Origin: Chaenocephalus aceratus
Lineage: Eukaryota > Chordata > Actinopteri > Perciformes > Channichthyidae
Assembly (NCBI GenBank): GCA_023974075.1
Contig: CM043788.1
Location: 23,851,912 to 23,915,911, forward strand
DNA: 64,000 bases
Direction: 5' to 3'
The notes beneath the pieces were generated by a model. It was not told where the DNA came from, searched no databases, and was given only the letters and a program-made list of their open reading frames with translations. Positions 25,046 to 36,502 of this stretch are shown here, piece after piece. Position numbers and translations under genes: made by a program. Numbering within the stretch: position 1 is the stretch's first letter; each line of letters opens with the position of its first letter.

Positions 25046-26670
25046 ATGTCCTGCAATAAGGAACAAGTGGAATTGGGAGGTGACTACGCTGGAGTTAGGA
25101 GGAGTCTTGGGGCAGTTCAAGAACATCTCAAGACCCTAAATGTGGAAATACAATCCATACAAAAACAGTTCGGCAGCTTTCCAGCGCTGGGGGAGCAGTT
25201 TGACGCTCTGAAGGCAGAGGGACATGTCGCGAGGCGCAAGTGTGCCTCCCTCGAAAAAGTAGTGAGGGTTCTTAGTGAGAAGATCGAAAATAACGTTACC
25301 GTAGAGGCGATGTTCCAGGGACTAATCCAGACAAACAAGGAATTGGAGCATGAACGACAGATCCTCGAGGGACAGATGTTTGACAAGATAGATGAGCTGG
25401 ATAGCATCGATGCTATCAAAGCCGAGCATGAAGCTGCACTACGTGGACGGAGAGAGCTCGAAGCACAGATTAAAGAGGTGCGTTCATCGATCCAATGCTA
25501 TTCTGCTGCAGAGGAAATGCTCGATGCATTGAGAAGTGACGCAGGGGAAACCATCAGAGTAAATGGTGGCCTTGAGGAAGAACTTGAGTGTCTCAAGCAA
25601 AGGAAAGAGGAACTTCAGGATCGTTTCCAAGTGTCTAAGGCAGAGATAGAGACGGTTTTACAGAAGAACCAGGCTCTGCAGCAGGAAGTGGACGATCTCT
25701 GCAGGGAGCTTGAAAATGAAAGCATGGTGCAGTTTGAGATGGACGAAATGAACCGTTCGAAATATGAGGAAAGGAGCCAAACCGAAGACTTGCAAGAAGA
25801 GATCTTTGAGCTTTCAAAGAGGCTTCTGGGTTTCGAGGATCTTCAGGTGTCATACGAAATTGCGAAGGAAGAAAAAGAGTTGATTTTCCAGCAAATCCAA
25901 TTGTTGCAACAAAAGAAAGTCGAGTTGTGCCAAGAACTTGAGAACGAGGACACCATTAGGGAAAGTTACAACGCAATGGTGACAGAAAAAGCCGCCATGA
26001 GCCTCGAACATGTCTCCCTGCGAGAAGAAGCTTTGCAGCTCAAGAAAAGGCATCTGCGTTTCATGGAGCTCGAGGACTCTTACAAGGAGGCGAAAGCTGA
26101 GAGAGAGAGGACGTTAAGAGGAAGAACGAGGCTTTGATGAACAAGATCCAGGGTTTGAGCAATGAGGTTCACAAGGAAAAGCATCTCATGATCAACTACG
26201 AGGCTTTGAAGGCATCCAACGAGACCTTGGGGTGTGATAGTGCCGCCATGGGGAAGGATCTCGTGGAACTTAACCTAGAGATTGGTGTTTTGAGGAAGGG
26301 TCGTTCTCAGAACAAAACCCTGCAGGAAAAGATGAACGACCTGCAGTCTATGTGTGATGAGCCGCTGAGGGAAAGAAACACAGCGGTTCAGAATCCTAAC
26401 GGCGATCAGGACCGAATGAACAGCTTGAATGTGAACAACGTCACCGTTCACAATGACTTCCTTGAACACATGAAAACGTTTGGGGAGAAAAGAGCTCAGC
26501 AGGCCAAAAACACCGCGGATCAGAATCCAAACGGCGATCTCGGACAAAGGGTCCAAGAAGATCAAGACCGAATGAACGGCTTGAATGTGAAGATCGTCAC
26601 CGTTGACAATGACTTCCTTGAACACATGAAAACGGTTCAGGAGAATCGAGCTCAGCAGGCCAGGAGATAA
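25046..26670 (+). pseudogene. Intronless coiled-coil protein gene with one frameshift
   Basis: An uninterrupted 363-codon frame begins at 25046 (MSCNKEQVELGGDYAG). It is almost entirely heptad-like, rich in E, K, Q and L, with runs such as LEEELECLKQRKEELQ and LQQEVDDLCRELENE. It stops at 26135-26137 because of an indel in GAGAGAGAGAGGACG (about 26100-26115). The next frame continues directly (VKRKNEALMNKIQGLSNEV) to a stop at 26668-26670, adding about 180 residues. Near the C-terminus an approximately 48-residue unit is duplicated (NPNGD...NDFLEHMKT). No enzyme, membrane or signal motif is visible, so a structural or scaffold role is only a guess. The lack of introns suggests a retrocopy or a mobile-element passenger. 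It could still be an expressed gene with a frameshift error in this assembly. I do not recognise the family. Confidence 0.55.
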
Positions 26671-26955
26671 AAGCCACTAACTTATCCGTGGCATAGCGGG
26701 TTTTCTCCGGGAGCGCCGGGTTTTTCCCAAAATGTACGATTTAAAAAAAACAAACATTAGTAAAATGTCTTAGCATGACATCAGGGGGCTTAGATATTCT
26801 TCCAGCAAGCTACAATTGCCACGAGATAAATACCACGGGTTAAAGTTCATTACCTTGTCCGTGGCATAGCGGGTTTTCTCCGGGAGCGCCGGGTTTTCCC
26901 AAATGTACGATTTAAAAAATAAATAAAACATTATTAACATAATAACTTTATTTGG

Positions 26956-27153
26956 ATCTTTTTTTTTATTATTACATGTTAGACACTTTTATCCAAAGCG
27001 ACTTACATACTCAATACTGTGGACAATCCCCACAGGAGCAATTTGGGGTGAAGAGTCTCAGGGACACAACGACATGCTGACTGCAGTGGGGTTTGAACCT
27101 GTGACCCACTGATCCCAACACCTAGGCACTAATCCACTACGCCACACGCCTCC
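26956..27153 (-). mobile_element. tRNA-headed SINE with LINE-like tail, minus strand
   Basis: On the minus strand it opens with GTGTGGCGTAGTGGATTAG (A-box-like TGGCGTAGTGG) and a B-box-like GGTTCAAACCC. The body follows (CAGTCAGCATGTCGTTGTGT), and then a tail with AAGTCGCTTTGGATAAAAG and a short A/T tract. The internal pol III promoter boxes identify a tRNA-derived SINE. The tail matches the 3' end of the L2 LINE at 22070-22100. It lies inside the duplicated coiled-coil fragment. Confidence 0.8.
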
Positions 27154-27154
27154 A

Positions 27155-27296
27155 TCTTAATCTAGAGTTTGGAGTTTTGAAGAAGGGTCGGTCTTATGTG
27201 GTGACATTCGATCAATTGGATGGTTTGAAAGCGGAAAATGACCTCCTGCTAAATAATCTGGATGATGTCAACGAAGAGATTGAGGTTCAACGGTGA
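27155..27296 (+). pseudogene. Partial second copy of the coiled-coil gene
   Basis: It reads LNLEFGVLKKGRSYVVTFDQ, then LDGLKAENDLLLNNLDDV, and stops at 27294-27296. The start is homologous to LNLEIGVLRKGRSQNKT in the main gene (26266-26320). The rest differs, so either it derives from a different paralogue or the main copy has lost this segment. The SINE interrupts it just upstream. Confidence 0.7.
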
Positions 27297-27372
27297 CTTT
27301 TAAACATTATTAAGATCGTCTTAGCATGGCATCAAGGGGCACACATGTTTTACCAGCAAGCTACAATTGCCA

Positions 27373-28342
27373 GGCCTTACATTCATAATGTCAGCGGAGG
27401 GAGGGGGGGCGGTGCTGCGGAACAGCAGAGTGGCGAGGGAGAGCTCTCATCTTCCCTTTAAAAGCTTCAAACATGTATTTATTGTGTGATTTTGGAAATA
27501 AAAGTTTCATATTCTGAAAGCCAAGACTTTGTTTATTTAAAATCAAACTAAACACCTGAACCCCGAAAAACTATTTTTTTTTACGCAAATCCACGTTTAT
27601 TTTGAAATGAGACTTTGCGACTTCCGACTGATTTCGGTAGAGCAGAGGCCTGTACTACGAAGCCGGTTCAACCTAACCTGGATATGTTTGAGTTAGCCGG
27701 TTGGCCTAATCCAAAACATACGCGCTCTCGCTAAACGGTCCTACGACGCTGGTTATCAAGTGGATCGCCCAAGCCAGCCGTGTCCTATCTAGTTAGGTGC
27801 ACGTTCACATGAAAGGGGTGGTATCTGGAGCATTCGACCAATCACAAACATGGAGAAGCATACTGACAGCGCAGCGTCATACTTCCTGAATAAAAAGTTA
27901 ACTATAATACTAGTCAAATATGAAGAAGTTAAACTTTAAACATCCATGACTTAAACACTTTATCCAGGATCAAAGCCACATAGCTGCACCTGCAAGGTGA
28001 ATACACCTGGTACAAGAACAAGTGTTTGAATGCGTACATTAACAGGTTTATGATATCACTGCCTCGTCTAAAACACGATCTGACTTCAATTACATTTGTC
28101 TCGAGTGTTTCGTCAACTTAATGTGTTGCTTAAAATAATACTTCTGCATACAGTATGTGACACTGTGAGTGTTGCACGGCCAGATACGGCTCAGCTGACT
28201 CAGATAAGGAGATATACGATACATTATGAAGTGATATGCCGCGGACTGTACTTAATGTACTCTGATCCGGTTACTTATGTTGTGGCAGATATTTAAGTAA
28301 GCTTTCTTAACGCTAATGTTATAATAGTCAGATTGCTCTGAA
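27373..28342. other. 3' flank with polyA signal and a possible MITE
   Basis: AATAAA at 27497-27502 could end a coiled-coil transcript. At about 27646 a start GGCCTGTACTACGAAGCCGG resembles Harbinger-like MITE termini, but no matching right end was found, so it is not bounded. Confidence 0.35.
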
Positions 28343-28679
28343 GATGGGAGGTGATATTCTAACAATTCAGGAGTTGAGGGATGCAAACTTGGCCCTGAAA
28401 ATGATCATTTGAAAGACCTCATAATAAAGCGCAAGTATTATTGTATTGCAATATTGGTTTAATTCAATCGGATAGGACTTTTCTGTTGTGTAAATGTGCT
28501 GTCAATGGACCGTGTGACAACTTAGATGCAAATAGCATTTTTCAGATTGAAATTGTGAAGGGGTCAGGAGTCTTTTGCGTGGAAGGCGTCCATCCATACC
28601 ACCTCTGGCACAGCAATGGTGCGAACTCTCCTCCTCGGCACATTTCCCCTTGAAACCCTGCTTCAGAGCATCCTCAACG
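28343..28679 (+). pseudogene. BEN-domain gene remnant, exon A
   Basis: Plus-strand pieces read IQELRDANLAL and, after a one-base shift, NDHLKDLIIKRKYY (coiled coil). They are followed by GQESFAWKASIHTTSG and AMVRTLLLGTFPLETLLQS, ending ILNG at a donor (AACG then GTAAAA). The pattern R-x-LL-x2-xF followed by LL-S-L-G is characteristic of BEN domains, which bind DNA and recruit chromatin repressors (family knowledge). At least one frame break lies between the coiled coil and the domain. An AMV-RTLLL run in correct phase with exon B supports a spliced origin. Confidence 0.5.
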
Positions 28680-28885
28680 GTAAAAAAAAAAAAGCTACTA
28701 TTCAAAATCTCTTTAAATCAATCCTGTCATTAATAAAGAAAGGCAGTTTACACATGTGTTTTTCTTTTTAAACTGATTCACCTAAGAATGGAAAAACTGA
28801 ACTATTTTCTTACTCTCTGTTTTCGCTGCTGCAATTTGTTACGAGTAATGTTTTTTTTACAATTGTCCCACACTCGACTCTAGCC

Positions 28886-29020
28886 CAGTGGTTCTCAAAC
28901 TTTATCATTTCAAGGACCCCCATAACTCAGAGTGTATGATTGAAAACCAAATGTGTACTGTATGGGTCTATTTGGAACACCTCCAAGGAACCTTGAGTGT
29001 CATTTGTCCCTGGACAACCA
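28886..29020. mobile_element. 135-bp hAT MITE
   Basis: Begins CAGTGGTTCTCAAAC and ends GGACAACCA. It is flanked by an exact 8-bp duplication CTCTAGCC (28878-28885 and 29021-29028). It has no coding capacity. It sits in the presumed intron between BEN exons A and B. Confidence 0.85.
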
Positions 29021-29127
29021 CTCTAGCCTAAAGTGTGGGCCATTAGTATGTAAACATTAGCTGCTGCAGATCAGCAGGATTACCCACTTTTCATTTGCAA
29101 AATAATAATTATGAAATATGACTTTAG

Positions 29128-29195
29128 GTGGCAAGCCAAAGCGAGGTGATGGGGAGCAGCTACCCTGCACCCAGGGAAAAAGGCGGCCATAATCG
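29128..29195 (+). pseudogene. BEN-domain gene remnant, exon B
   Basis: Acceptor ACTTTAG at 29121-29127 and donor TCG then GTGAGT at 29195. Joined to exon A in phase it gives GGKPKRGDGEQLPCTQGK, then an in-frame TAA before the exon ends. The adjacent frame reads KKAAII, as expected in a BEN domain, so an indel is likely. Decayed or mis-spliced in my reading. Confidence 0.45.
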
Positions 29196-30035
29196 GTGAG
29201 TAACAACGAATGAATTTAGAAAGGAAAGTAAAAGTTAATAGAGATGCCTCAAGTTGACTACTTTAACCATCCCTGTTTCACTATTTATTAGCTATCAATG
29301 GTAGGATCAGGATCAGGTAAGTGAGGAGGACACCCGTTAATGGTATCTGCACAGATTAGCACCTAGGGTGATCACTACATTTTCAATTGCTCACTTCTTG
29401 ATCACAGCTCTCTTCTAATAGAACCCATTTGCTGGGCTAGCGTGCTTCCTCTGTGGTGTCCTCTGTGTTATAGAATATGTAGCCGTTAATAACCCCATGA
29501 CACTAATTGTTCTCCTCTGCAGTGTTAAATAACCAGCATCTTCACCCTTAATCAATGACCATGCCCTTTGTACTGTGTTTGTGCCATATCATGTCTTAAT
29601 GTTCTTGATTGCAATGCATATCTTATTGCTCTTCTGGTAAACAACCTGTGCTGATGATCTCTGTTGTTTGTATACAAGTGAAGTTCATGTGATGTCATTT
29701 TTTTTTTAAACAGTATTTTGAAAAGCCAAACTTTACCTAATTCTAACTAATAATTGTAAACTTAGCAGCTTCTTAGACAGATTTGGTAAATGCACTGACT
29801 TTTCAGATAATTCAAAAATAATAGTAATGATATATGAAACAAATCACTAATAAAATAGATAATCTGTTTGAATAAAGGCTTTTGGCTTTATCTGCCAATA
29901 AACTCACAGGGGAGCTCGTGTACACTACACCAGGTGGTTTGGCAACACTTTGGAGTGGAATGCTTGGAGTCTGTAGAAGACTTGGAGCATTTTTACACTG
30001 TCATCTCATTATGTCCTTTTCTTTTCTCTGTCGAG

Positions 30036-30137
30036 GCAACAATGAAGAAGTGGCCACACACAACGAAGGGCCAGCTGGGTACAGCCATCAACAACAAGCT
30101 GACAGAGCTCAGGGCTCGCCAAAAGCAGACTAAATAA
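30036..30137 (+). pseudogene. BEN-domain gene remnant, last exon
   Basis: After a pyrimidine-rich tract and AG at 30034-30035, the sequence reads ATMKKWPHTTKGQLGTAINN followed by KLTELRARQKQTK and a stop at 30135-30137. This fits the final helices of a BEN domain. Its phase agrees with exon B. Downstream AATAAA at about 30153 (ACAATAAATG) could serve as polyA signal. Confidence 0.5.
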
Positions 30138-30510
30138 TTGACATTTATTGACAATAAATGTATGTTAATGACTTATACATTTTGTGTGTTGTATTTTTTT
30201 ATGTAAGTAGGCTATGTATAAACCTTGAACATAGGTGTAAATAAACATATATGCACATATAGGCTAAACTTATATGCACATATATGTGAAACTTATATGT
30301 TTTACATATATGTTTTACATATATGTGCAACCTATATGTGCATATATGTGAAACCTATATGTTAGGGATGCACGATAATTATCGGCCCGATAATTATCGG
30401 TCCGATATTAGGAATTATGACGTCATCCCGATAAACCCGATACCAGTATTAATAGCCCCGATAATATACAATATATTTTTTGGGTAAAAAAAAAAGAAAA
30501 AAATACTGCA

Positions 30511-30830
<320 letters not shown>

Positions 30831-31432
30831 CTGGAGCTATATGCAACTCAAGGCATATGCTCGAACCGGAGCTGCCTGGACGCTGCAATCATGTTGCACT
30901 ATCCGTGCTGACTGTTCGTACAATGTTCCACTGTCTGGCTTCCTACATAAAGTCAAGTGCTCGGCGCAGTTGTGGCGAAATGTCGCTCCTCTGTTTTCAT
31001 TTAAACAGCTCCTTATATCCGTTAGCGCAGCTAGCTAGCACCAGATGCTAACAACAACAACAATGCACGTAAGGTCTCTCTCTCGCTCGCTCGGGCCACA
31101 CATACACACACCCTCCCGGTCCTCCCGATGGCTAGTCGGTGCCTGCCGGTGAGCGTGGAAGTGTGGTCAGCCACAAGCGGGCGGCAGGAGCGGGGCTGTC
31201 AGCATCAGCTTGTAGATGGTATTTTAAACTCGATGCGCTCTGAAACTACGGGGCGGCCAAGGAAAAAAAATACACATGCGTTAATCGCGTTAAAATAATT
31301 AGTGGCGTAAATCTTTTTTTATTATCGGTTATCGGTATCGGTATCGGTCTTGAGAAGCAGGAAGTTATCGGTATCGGTTTCAAAAACCCAATATCGTGCA
31401 TCCCTACTATATGTGCATATAAGTTTAGCCTA

Positions 31433-31870
31433 AAAATGATAAAATACGGCGAAGATATTAAAATATGTGTTTCCATTATTCATACTTCTGAAATATATCT
31501 GTATTAACTTTATATCATCGTATGTCCGTGTTTATTGGGTATTTTTGCATGAAACAAAGACTGGCATATAGTTTCAAGCCAGTACTTTCGACATAAATAC
31601 ACATATACATCCTGTTGAGCAGGATCTACAGTTTCCAGTATTTTCCGTTTCGTAAAATGATCAAATACGGCGAAGATATTCAAATATGTGCTTCCATTTT
31701 TCATACTTTTGAAATGTATGAACTTTTATATCATCGTATCTCTGTGTTTGCTGGGTCTTTTTTGCATGAAACAAAGACTGGGATATAGTTTAAAGCCAGT
31801 ACTTTTGACAGAAACACACGGCAATGTTGTCCGGACTGTTGTTTTTATGCGGCACCGGCTTGAACAGGTC
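31433..31870. repeat. About 221-bp tandem duplication
   Basis: AAAATGATAAAATACGGCGA at 31433 recurs as AAAATGATCAAATACGGCGA at 31654. Both copies continue with TTATATCATCGTAT and GCATGAAACAAAGACTGG. Two copies with about 10 percent divergence. No coding content. Confidence 0.85.
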
Positions 31871-33263
31871 ATGTGATCTGATCACGCCGGCGTGACGGTC
31901 GACTCCAAAGGGTTAATATTAAATACATATAAGTATTTTTACAACTTGTATTTAGAAATACTCTGTTGTAATTATTGATGCATACATGTGTTCATCCATT
32001 CAATGTGGCATCTGCTATAATGGGGTTAATGTATGATATTACTTAATAATACAATACATTATAATATATGATATATAATTACATTTTAGTTTTATTCATT
32101 TCTTATTTCATAGTTTCTCATTATTATTATTTGTATCGCTCATCTTATTTTTGATTTTATTAATCTGTGTGAATCTGTGCTGTCCTGTTTTTCACTCTCA
32201 CCTTGTTGCTGTTTGAACTACTGAATTTCCCCACGGGATTAATAAAGGTCCATTTTATCTTATCTTAATGTATAAGTTGATTTACTTCAATCTACTGTAC
32301 TGTGTAAAAACACCCCAACAATATTACAAGAAATATACTGCATAAAGAAAACTATATACTTTATTTGATCTAAAATATTGATGTTTCTACAACACCCAGC
32401 TGTCTTTGTGTATTTTGTGAATGAAGCGCCATCTCATGGTTAAATCCTGTAATTGAACAAATGGGGAAATTGGGCAACGCCCTCTAGCAATTTGGCAACA
32501 CCCCCAGCCACTGGCATCCGCTGGGCTTTTGACTGGGACACACCCATGTGAGTCCTATCTGGGGTGCTACATCTGTACATACATACATACATACATACAT
32601 ACATACATACATACACACACGTGCCTGCAAACATACCACAATCCAGGTACCTATATAATACTAGATGGTATTTTATATACATTAGGTACCTGGGTTGTGG
32701 TAGTATATATTTAGGGGTATTATCGTACGGTATTTTTAGCATGAATCTGAGTTTGTTGAATAGTTGTATCTGTTTCTGTACCTGCTGTACAACAAGTTGC
32801 CTGCATGTGACTGTGGCGATGTTCTCCCACAGATAAATGTGTGTCTCAGTATTCAACTCAGGCACAGTTGCCTTGGCAACCTGTTCGACAGAGACGACTT
32901 GGTCATTCCTGTGAGAGGAAAACCCTGTTAAAATCCCACTTCTGCTGTCTGGCTGTCTACATCGCTCTTTATCTTTTATTCTCAATTTGCACGTGTACTC
33001 ATTTACTTCCACACACACCCCAAATCGTTTTTTGAGATCCCCTCCTGTTCGTATAGCATAATTGTGGTTGATTTAACTTTAAGTAAAAGAGTACATTTAC
33101 AACATTTTATTTTACTTCAATTTTGGGTTGAATTCCTATTTTCTTTTAATCACTCAAAACTCTAATGATGCCAATGTTGACGAAACTCACCACTGTGCCC
33201 CAATGAGGATTGTTAGACACATGTCCAGGATATCTCTTCAACCACAACTTTCTTTGTTAATTA
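31871..33263. other. Intergenic DNA with a LINE tail, microsatellite and hairpin
   Basis: No gene is supported. It contains a LINE 3' end (32160-32275), an (ATAC)n run at about 32577-32614 and an inverted repeat at 32634-32656 against 32681-32702 (CCACAATCCAGGTACCTA, one mismatch). Confidence 0.5.
32160..32275 (+). mobile_element. 3' tail of a Rex/CR1-group LINE
   Basis: CTGAATTTCCCCACGGGATT followed by AATAAAGG and a (TTATC) repeat tail is a recurrent 3' end of fish LINEs (family knowledge). Only the tail is present. Confidence 0.6.
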
Positions 33264-34473
33264 GCAGTTGCCAGAGCCATATAATAGAAGAGTTATGACA
33301 TCTCCGTTCACTCCAATGGACCACTTTTTTACAGCAATGGCGGATCGTAGAGCCTCTCAATCGTTCCCCGGAAGTTAGCGCCAAGGTTAGCAGAGCAGTA
33401 GAGTTGCAGCATAATAGACCGTTCGTGACGGACTTTTAAAGGTAAGAAGAAGTTTAAAGATTTATATTGCGGATATTATCAGTACATCTGATTCAAATTA
33501 ACATGTGTATTAAAGGATGTCAGTGGATTATCCCTAAATTAGTAGATTTAGGGAACGTTTACAGATAACAGATCAAGCTAGGATACCGAAGCAAGTTAGC
33601 AACACACGTTGAACAGCCTTTCAATTGTAAATTCCGTTCTCTTAATGTCATTTCGTCCAACGTTGTTGAATTAGAGAAGAGGGGCTTCTAAACGGGATTG
33701 TATGCGGGGGTGGAGGGAGTTAAATATTAGATAAATATAACTTTGGTGCGTATAAGAGTGAGTGTTTTTAGCAGAGCCATATTGTGTCCTTGTGATTATG
33801 TTGATTATTACCTGTCTGTATAATGTTGCAGCTCAGCTGATTTTGGATTGATGGCAAAGGGAGAGGGACTTAAGTGAGAGTGAAAACACAAGGTAAGTTT
33901 AATACTACTGTTTTATATAAGTAAGCATACTAAACATGTATTCTATCACTAGTATTATATAAGTAATCTTGTTAGTAACCTACTGTATGGCAGGTGGAGG
34001 GGCAGTGATGTTACAGGTGGAGGAGCAAAACTGCAAGACTGCAAACTCACAAGACAGAGAAATCAAAGTTTGTTCTCCAGAGAAGAGGTTGATTTCACTT
34101 CAATTTTTTCATATTTTCTAAAGATGTGGAAATGGCACAAAAAAAAACTTGAGAGCTGTAACCAAGACAACTGTAACAACATGAGTAGAGAGCCACCAAG
34201 GTTTTTCAAGTCCCTCTCTTACTCCATTTTTCCAACCCAAACTTCCAGGTACATGACGGGACACCTTGCTTGTTTTTGTTGTTTGCGCTCCTCTGGCTGG
34301 GTGCTGGCAGGTGGAGGGCAGTGATCCCTTCCCTTCTTCCTTCAATCTTTGAGACTGATGTAAGTAGAAGACATGGCACTGTAAATGTTCGAACATTTAA
34401 AATATTATACCACTTAAAAATAAGAAATATTACTTTTGTTACTAAGAGTTCATACTTATTATACCTGTGTCAC

Positions 34474-34632
34474 CTTTCACACTATCGCTGTGATCATGAG
34501 CTATGGGCTTTGTAGATACAGGGGCCCTTCTCTTTTTGACCACAGGGCGATGCACGAAGATGGTGGGTATAGCCTCTGCTCTCAGTCTAGTCTTGCCCTT
34601 TTTTGTCTTGACAAACGAGTGACTTGAGGTTA
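34474..34632 (-). pseudogene. THAP-domain C-terminal exon in the transposon
   Basis: On the minus strand an acceptor (CTGTGTGTGAAG) precedes 34632 and a donor (GAAAG then GTGACA) follows 34474. The reading SSHSFVKTKKGKTRLRAEAI followed by PTIFVHRP fits the end of a THAP domain (basic stretch, then A-x-PTIF). The cysteine expected just before the SSH motif is not seen, so zinc binding would be lost or my exon start is off. Confidence 0.55.
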
Positions 34633-35165
34633 CTTCACACACAGAACAACTCAGTTTTGTCTGCCCACATACATATTCCATAGTGGTTGAATACACAGTA
34701 TTAGGAAACACTTTATACTTACTGGACATGTTATACTCATTACATACTGTATATAAAATATGACCAAGAATGTGAGACAACTTTATAGAAATTCATATCA
34801 CATCTGTTACTGATGCCATTTGTCATACTTTGTTAAACTCACAAATAATAAAGTTCCATAACTTCAGTTGGGAACAAAGACCACACCTTATCTCCCCAAG
34901 GCAATTTCCCATCCAATAGGTGTGCTATATAGGTGTGTATAACCCTTTCTCCTGTCTGTGACTCCCTCTTTCAGCACAAGAACCAGAGGGGGATTCAATG
35001 GAGCCTGAATACCTGCACTGAGACCCTCACCCTGCACCCTGAGTCTCAACTCTGTGTTTTTCAAGCCTTTCCCTGTTTTTTTTTGTATTAAACAAAACAT
35101 TAAGCTTTCCCAATGGTGTGGTTTTCGTTTTGTGAAAAAGTGCAAATGCAGTGTTTGTATATAAA

Positions 35166-35294
35166 TCACATATGTTCTTGCTGTTGGTCGTGAAATTGCT
35201 CCTGCTTCCTCGGCTCTGTGTGAGTGTGGAAGCCGTACATTCGTACTCCTTTCTCTGAGCGATTGGAGCATCCCCAGGCAGCACAGCAAACCAT
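35166..35294 (-). pseudogene. THAP-domain N-terminal piece in the transposon
   Basis: Minus-strand ATG at 35294 opens MVCCAAWGCSNRSEKGVRMY, followed by GFHTHTEPRKQEQF. This is the C-x4-C start and GFH region of a THAP zinc finger, a C2CH DNA-binding fold. The frame ends at 35166-35168 after 42 codons. The rest of the domain is at 34474-34632, implying an intron or a deletion between them. Confidence 0.65.
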
Positions 35295-36081
35295 GGTGGC
35301 GACTAGGAGGCAGCACAGCAAACCAGGACAACACGGAGGAAAAGGCACAGACAAACTGCATGATATGCTAATCAATGTTTATTGAATTCCATGTATTTGC
35401 AATGGATGTTCCTAAAACAACACATTTAACATCATCATCATCATGCTGCTGCTGCTGCTAGTCCTTTGATAGTCACCTGTCGGTCTCCTGTCCTTTCTGA
35501 AAGCCATAAAGATGACATTAGTCATTTAGATAACTTGTGTCCTCAATTACCATGGGATTACTGAAACTACCATGCATTTAAGAAAATGGTAGAAATTAAT
35601 CTAATCTGAATTTTAAAGCATTACTTTAGATCCCCTCCCGCTAAATATATCAATAAACATTAGAAAGTGATGCTCCTGACTACCATACAAGTTTAAGAAG
35701 ATAATATTGGTTTTAAAGAATTCAAAGCTATAAATAAACAACAACAGGCTCTTTAACCAAGGCACTGTTAGTAACATGTAAACTAGTTGTTCACACTAAT
35801 CCTAATATTATCACTTAATATTAGCAAATTCTATTTTATTTTTTAAAACATATTGATGTAAATACATACACATATCGATTTTTTGTATAAATATTGCAAA
35901 TCAAAACCTTTATTCACTAATAATTACCAAAAATCGTAGTTCTATCTCCTGTTATCATTGCATTCACATTGCCCGCCATGAACTTCCGGGGAACGATCCT
36001 CGTCTACATGAACCACGTGACGATAACCGTTGTTGGACTTCCGTTGTCGTAACTCTTCTATTATATGGCTCTGGCAGTTGC

Positions 36082-36462
36082 TATGTGGCCAAACCAGGTC
36101 AATGCACATGATCAGCTCAACATGTCGGAACAAATCAAAACCCCTGCACTGAAAATCTTAGAAAAATATGTCATAATCTGAGAAAAGAGCATGATGACAT
36201 ATTAAGCTGAGAAAACAAGTTTAATAAAAAGGAATTCAAAAAGTCCAACCAATGCCTGATTGTATTAGAAACAGTCAACCAAAGAGCTAATTTTCTCTAA
36301 AATTATTGACAATAATACACCACCAGTATGTAATATACTGAGTGGTTTCTAGATTGTGAGGTTCTGTGTGGCCTGTACTCTAGACACGTAACTTCGGATT
36401 GCATCTTTTCTATCCTGGAAGCTAAATAGCAAATTATACTATGGCAAAGGCATGCACTACTC

Positions 36463-36502
<40 letters not shown>

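Larger units (their letters stand above)
26681..27372 (+). repeat. Scrambled duplications of the coiled-coil gene's 3' flank
   Basis: Block A (26681-26743, CCGTGGCATAGCGGGTTTTC...) recurs at 26853-26913. Block B (26768-26821, CTTAGCATGACATC...CTACAATTGCCA) recurs at 27319-27372. Between them lie a SINE and a partial coding copy of the gene. The arrangement A-B-A'-SINE-coding fragment-B' indicates at least one tandem duplication with later loss. Confidence 0.85.
33272..36073 (-). mobile_element. THAP-encoding TIR DNA transposon (2.8 kb)
   Basis: Terminal inverted repeats begin CAGAGCCATATAATAGAAGA and match at about 28 of 29 positions. A second mirrored block ATCGTTCCCCGGAAGTT (ETS-like) occurs at 33360-33376 and, inverted, at 35981-35997. 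An exact 8-bp target duplication GCAGTTGC flanks it (33264-33271 and 36074-36081). The minus strand carries THAP-domain coding pieces at 35166-35294 and 34474-34632. The 8-bp duplication fits hAT or P superfamilies, and THAP domains occur in both. CAGAG ends favour hAT. No catalytic domain was recognised, so this is a deleted copy. Confidence 0.85.

Noticed and set aside
27042..27150. A tRNA gene
   Set aside because: A- and B-box-like motifs are present on the minus strand, but the sequence continues into a SINE body and LINE-like tail and does not fold as a clean cloverleaf.
27646..28330. A bounded Harbinger MITE starting GGCCTGTACTACGAAGCC
   Set aside because: The left end looks familiar, but no inverted partner was found up to the BEN exons.
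34070..34515. Plus-strand frames inside the THAP transposon
   Set aside because: Short and without features. The transposon's THAP coding is on the minus strand.
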